A stretch of 5,839 nucleotides of DNA, from the NCBI GenBank assembly GCA_050744165.1, contig JBOGGN010000450.1, forward strand, positions 1-5,839. Direction: 5' to 3'. Position numbers and translations under genes: made by a program. This document shows, in pieces, positions 3,680-5,839 of this stretch. Under the pieces are notes generated by a model, which saw only the letters and a program-made list of their open reading frames with translations, made no database searches and was not told the DNA's origin. Every line of letters starts with the position of its first letter. Position 1 is the stretch's first letter. The stretch comes from JBOGGN01 sp050744165 (lineage in GTDB: Bacteria > Actinomycetota > Acidimicrobiia > Acidimicrobiales > Palsa-688).

Positions 3680-5227
3680 TCAGCCTGAGAAGACAGGCTG
3701 CCCAGGCGAGCAGGCAATCGGGTCCCAGGGCGACAGCTGGTCGGTCGAGGAGGAGACCGGCTGGTTGCCGGGGGTGGGAACCGCCGAGGTGGCCGCGGTC
3801 GACCCCGAGCTCGACGCTGACGTCGAGGGCGGTGCGGTCGTCGAACTCGTCGTCGAGGGGCTGACGACCGACATTGAGGTGCCGGTGTCAAGCTCGATGA
3901 CGCCGCTGGAAACGCTCGGGTCCGCCTTCATCATGATCGACCCGGACAGAGACTGGAGGACGGTCTCGGCCTGGGCCTGACCGTTCCCGTTCGGGTTGTA
4001 GCGGATCATGGTCTCGACGTTGTCCGACGGGATGTTGCCCTGGCCATTGTCGGTCGCATGGAAGCCCTGCAGGTTGAGGCCGTCGACGGTGGTAGCCGCC
4101 TCGTGGGCAATCGATGAGATGTTGTCGACCTGGACAGAGAACGACGATGGGTCCACCTTCGGGAACGACGCCTGCTGCCACTGGGCGATGACCTGGGCGT
4201 CGACCGGCTGCGAGGGGAAGTCCACCGTGCCGTAGGCGCCGCCCTTGTAGAAGTACTGCGCGTCGGGCACCACGGTGATAGGCAGCGTCAACTCGGGAAC
4301 GCTGCCCAGGTTGACGCTGCGAAAGCGCTTGGCCAGGGTGAGCAGGTCCGGCTTCAACTGGGCGTCGATGGTCACCTGGCTGATCAGCGAGGAAAGCACG
4401 TCGTTGGCCTTGAACAGGTTGGCGGTGATCCCCTGCGAGACGACCGAGGAGGCGAGCACCTTGAGGAAGGTGTGGTCCCGCTGGATGCGTGCCAGATCCG
4501 ACTCGTTCTCCTGAGGCCAGCTTTGCGGTCTGTTGATGTTGTCGCCCTGGACGAAGTACTGGAGGTGGCGGGAGCGCACCACCGCCAGCGCCTCCTGACC
4601 ATTGAGGTGCAGGCAGCCGACCCGCGGGTTGCGGAGGTTCGACTCGAGGTCGTAGAGCAGCGTCGGGAAGTACATGTTGATCCCGCCCAGGGCATCGACA
4701 GTCTTCTGGAAACCGTCGAAGTTGATCTCCACGTAGTGGTCGATGTTGATACCCAGATCGTTCTGGATGGTCTCGATGAGCTGGGCCGCCCCGTCGGTGT
4801 ACTGGTAGTTGGACCCGTTCAGGGCGCTGTCGATCTTGCCCACGGTGCCGGAGATGTTGTTGGGCGGCAGGGGCACGAACATGTCCCGGGGGATCGACAG
4901 CAGCGACGCCGCCCCGGTCTTGGGGTTGAGATGCAGGATCATGGTGACGTCGCTGTGGGCGCCTCCAGCATCGGCGGCGGTCCCGAACTGCGCGGCCTCC
5001 GATGGGTCAAGGCCCACCCGGCTGTTGTTGCCGACCAGGAGGATGTTCATGGGCGAAAGGGCGGAGTCGCCGCTCGTATGGTGGAACGGCAGGCTGGAGA
5101 TCACCTTGATCTGGCCAAGCCGCAACTGGGCGTAGGCATACACCGAGCCCGCCGAGACCAGGCACAGCAGGGTGAAGATGTTGAGCGCGAGGAGGATGCG
5201 GCGCGGCCAGCGCCGGGGAGGGATCAT
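3680..5227 (-). CDS. LytR-CpsA-Psr (LCP) family wall glycopolymer transferase with C-terminal LytR_C domain
   Basis: LCP proteins act on the outer face of the membrane, transferring glycopolymers from undecaprenyl-linked precursors to peptidoglycan or related acceptors. The 515-residue protein starts with a basic N-terminus and one membrane segment (about 10-33). The LCP domain (about 60-260) shows NILLVGNNSR (61-70), SDVTMILHLNP (92-102), SIPRD (111-115), KIDSALN (131-137), IDHYVEINFDGF (162-173), VDALGGI (177-183), LNGQEALAVVRSR (208-220) and SDLARIQRD (243-251). Catalytic-type arginines are therefore present. At the position where most members have GxDxR, this one has G66-N-N-S-R70, so a usual metal-binding Asp is Asn. 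Residues about 363-455 resemble a LytR_C domain, followed by a Ser/Thr/Pro-rich tail. The ATG at 5227 lacks a clear Shine-Dalgarno but places the membrane anchor properly; a TACGAT at 5303-5308 is a possible -10. The acceptor and polymer are unknown. Confidence 0.92.
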   Translation of the reverse strand: MIPPRRWPRRILLALNIFTLLCLVSAGSVYAYAQLRLGQIKVISSLPFHHTSGDSALSPMNILLVGNNSRVGLDPSEAAQFGTAADAGGAHSDVTMILHLNPKTGAASLLSIPRDMFVPLPPNNISGTVGKIDSALNGSNYQYTDGAAQLIETIQNDLGINIDHYVEINFDGFQKTVDALGGINMYFPTLLYDLESNLRNPRVGCLHLNGQEALAVVRSRHLQYFVQGDNINRPQSWPQENESDLARIQRDHTFLKVLASSVVSQGITANLFKANDVLSSLISQVTIDAQLKPDLLTLAKRFRSVNLGSVPELTLPITVVPDAQYFYKGGAYGTVDFPSQPVDAQVIAQWQQASFPKVDPSSFSVQVDNISSIAHEAATTVDGLNLQGFHATDNGQGNIPSDNVETMIRYNPNGNGQAQAETVLQSLSGSIMMKADPSVSSGVIELDTGTSMSVVSPSTTSSTTAPPSTSASSSGSTAATSAVPTPGNQPVSSSTDQLSPWDPIACSPGQPVFSG

Positions 5228-5335
5228 CCAGGAGAACTTGGCGCGACGTACCGGACGCCCCGACCCGGGTTGCCGTTGAGATGGGTAGGCCAGAGGTTTC
5301 GAATCGTATCCAAGCGTGATCTGGCGATCGGGTCA

Positions 5336-5360
5336 CCCGCCCCCGCGTCCGGGCGGCGGG
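5336..5360 (-). terminator. GC-rich hairpin downstream of msrA, probable terminator
   Basis: On the minus strand CCCGCC pairs with GGCGGG, and inside it CCCG pairs with CGGG around a GACG tetraloop, giving ten G-C pairs with one bulged G. It begins 13 bases after the msrA stop codon and 109 bases before the LCP start. There is no T-tract, as is common for actinobacterial hairpin terminators. It would separate the msrA transcript from the LCP gene. Confidence 0.6.
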
Positions 5361-5373
5361 CCAGCCGGAACGG

Positions 5374-5839
5374 TCAGTCGGCCAGCTGGAACCCAGCCGT
5401 TTGGGCACCGGCGCCGTCGTCGGCGCCTTGAGCGGCGTCGCCGATGACTCCGGCCACCCCGACCGGGCAGGACACCCCGGTGCCCCCGAGCCCGCAGTAG
5501 CCGCCCGGATTCTGGGCCAGGTATTGCTGGTGATAATCCTCGGCGTAATAGAAGGGCCCCGCCTCGCCGATTTCGGTGGTGATCGTCTTGTACCCGGCGG
5601 CGGTCAGGACCTTCTGGAAGGCGTCACGTGACGCCACCGCGGCGTCACGCTGCGCCGGGGTGGTCCAGTAGATGGCGGAGCGGTACTGGGTGCCGTAGTC
5701 GTTGCCCTGGCGCATGCCCTGGGTCGGGTCGTGGCTCTCCCAGAACACCTTGAGGAGATCCTCATATCGAATGACGGCCGGATCGAAGACCACGAGCACC
5801 ACTTCGCTATGGCCGGTCATGCCGCTGCAAACTTCGCGA
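5374..5839 (-). CDS. msrA: Peptide-methionine (S)-S-oxide reductase MsrA, C-terminal part (5' end beyond the window)
   Basis: MsrA reduces the S epimer of methionine sulfoxide, free or in proteins, using thioredoxin-type donors in the cytoplasm. The reading frame is open to the window edge: six codons reading REVCSG precede the ATG at 5820, and EVCSGMTGHSE is internal MsrA sequence, so that ATG is not the start. The N-terminal GCFWG active site lies outside. Visible signatures are GMTGHSEVVLVVFDP, FWESHDPTQGMRQGNDYGTQ, RSAIY and AEDYHQQYL, all typical of MsrA. The C-terminal region has GYCGLGGTGVSCPVG with two cysteines that fit the resolving and recycling positions. About 26 further residues follow, acidic and Gly/Ala-rich, not obviously part of the family. 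A hairpin follows the stop. The identity is secure; completeness of the 5' end cannot be judged. Confidence 0.94.
   Translation of the reverse strand, partial: REVCSGMTGHSEVVLVVFDPAVIRYEDLLKVFWESHDPTQGMRQGNDYGTQYRSAIYWTTPAQRDAAVASRDAFQKVLTAAGYKTITTEIGEAGPFYYAEDYHQQYLAQNPGGYCGLGGTGVSCPVGVAGVIGDAAQGADDGAGAQTAGFQLAD

Noticed and set aside
3660..3680. GGGCTTTCCCC next to the LCP stop considered as a terminator
   Set aside because: Only three or four pairs can form around a tiny loop, and the flanking repeats are direct, not inverted.
5263..5270. ACCCGGGT palindrome upstream of the LCP gene
   Set aside because: An 8-base palindrome is expected by chance in GC-rich DNA, and nothing around it suggests an operator.
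4472..5431. 319-codon plus-strand frame antisense to the LCP gene
   Set aside because: It overlaps the conserved LCP domain on the opposite strand and continues into msrA; no family resemblance is seen.

Overview
The window is strongly G+C-rich, densely coding DNA with Actinomycetota character. Three things suggest this: the cell-wall enzyme set, the GTG and TTG starts, and a gene block (moeA and galU divergent from a heat-shock zinc-ribbon gene) that matches the moeA1-galU / Rv0991c neighbourhood of Mycobacterium tuberculosis. The sequence does not look mycobacterial in detail, because the 5-formyltetrahydrofolate cyclo-ligase gene that sits in this block in mycobacteria is absent. An acidimicrobial or other non-mycobacterial actinobacterium is my guess, not something the sequence proves.

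Layout. On the minus strand at the left edge are the first 60 codons of moeA (molybdenum cofactor insertion), translationally coupled by an ATGA overlap to galU (UDP-glucose pyrophosphorylase) just upstream of it. A 111-base divergent gap follows. It holds a near-perfect CIRCE operator (the HrcA binding site) and a separate 7-bp inverted repeat against the galU start codon. On the plus strand comes an FmdB-type zinc-ribbon protein that I read as an ortholog of the mycobacterial redox-regulated chaperone Ruc (Rv0991c), here with a very long Gly-Ser repeat tail. Its partner is a methylthioadenosine-phosphorylase-type gene (mtnP) 17 bases downstream. After a convergent gap with several hairpins, three minus-strand genes fill the rest: uppP (undecaprenyl-diphosphatase), an LCP (LytR-CpsA-Psr) glycopolymer transferase, and the C-terminal part of msrA (methionine sulfoxide reductase A), which runs off the right edge.

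How the genes relate. GalU makes UDP-glucose for envelope glycans. LCP enzymes move glycopolymers from undecaprenyl carriers onto peptidoglycan. UppP regenerates the carrier. The CIRCE site predicts that the ruc-mtnP pair is de-repressed when protein folding is stressed. Ruc (a chaperone switched on by oxidation in M. tuberculosis) and MsrA both deal with oxidative protein damage.

All genes belong to known families, and I see no phage, transposon, CRISPR array, tRNA or rRNA. The most interesting material is regulatory and repetitive: the CIRCE operator in front of a stress-chaperone/salvage pair, the hexanucleotide repeat coding for the chaperone tail, and the inverted repeats in the uppP leader and the convergent gap. 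All gaps between genes are under 150 bases.
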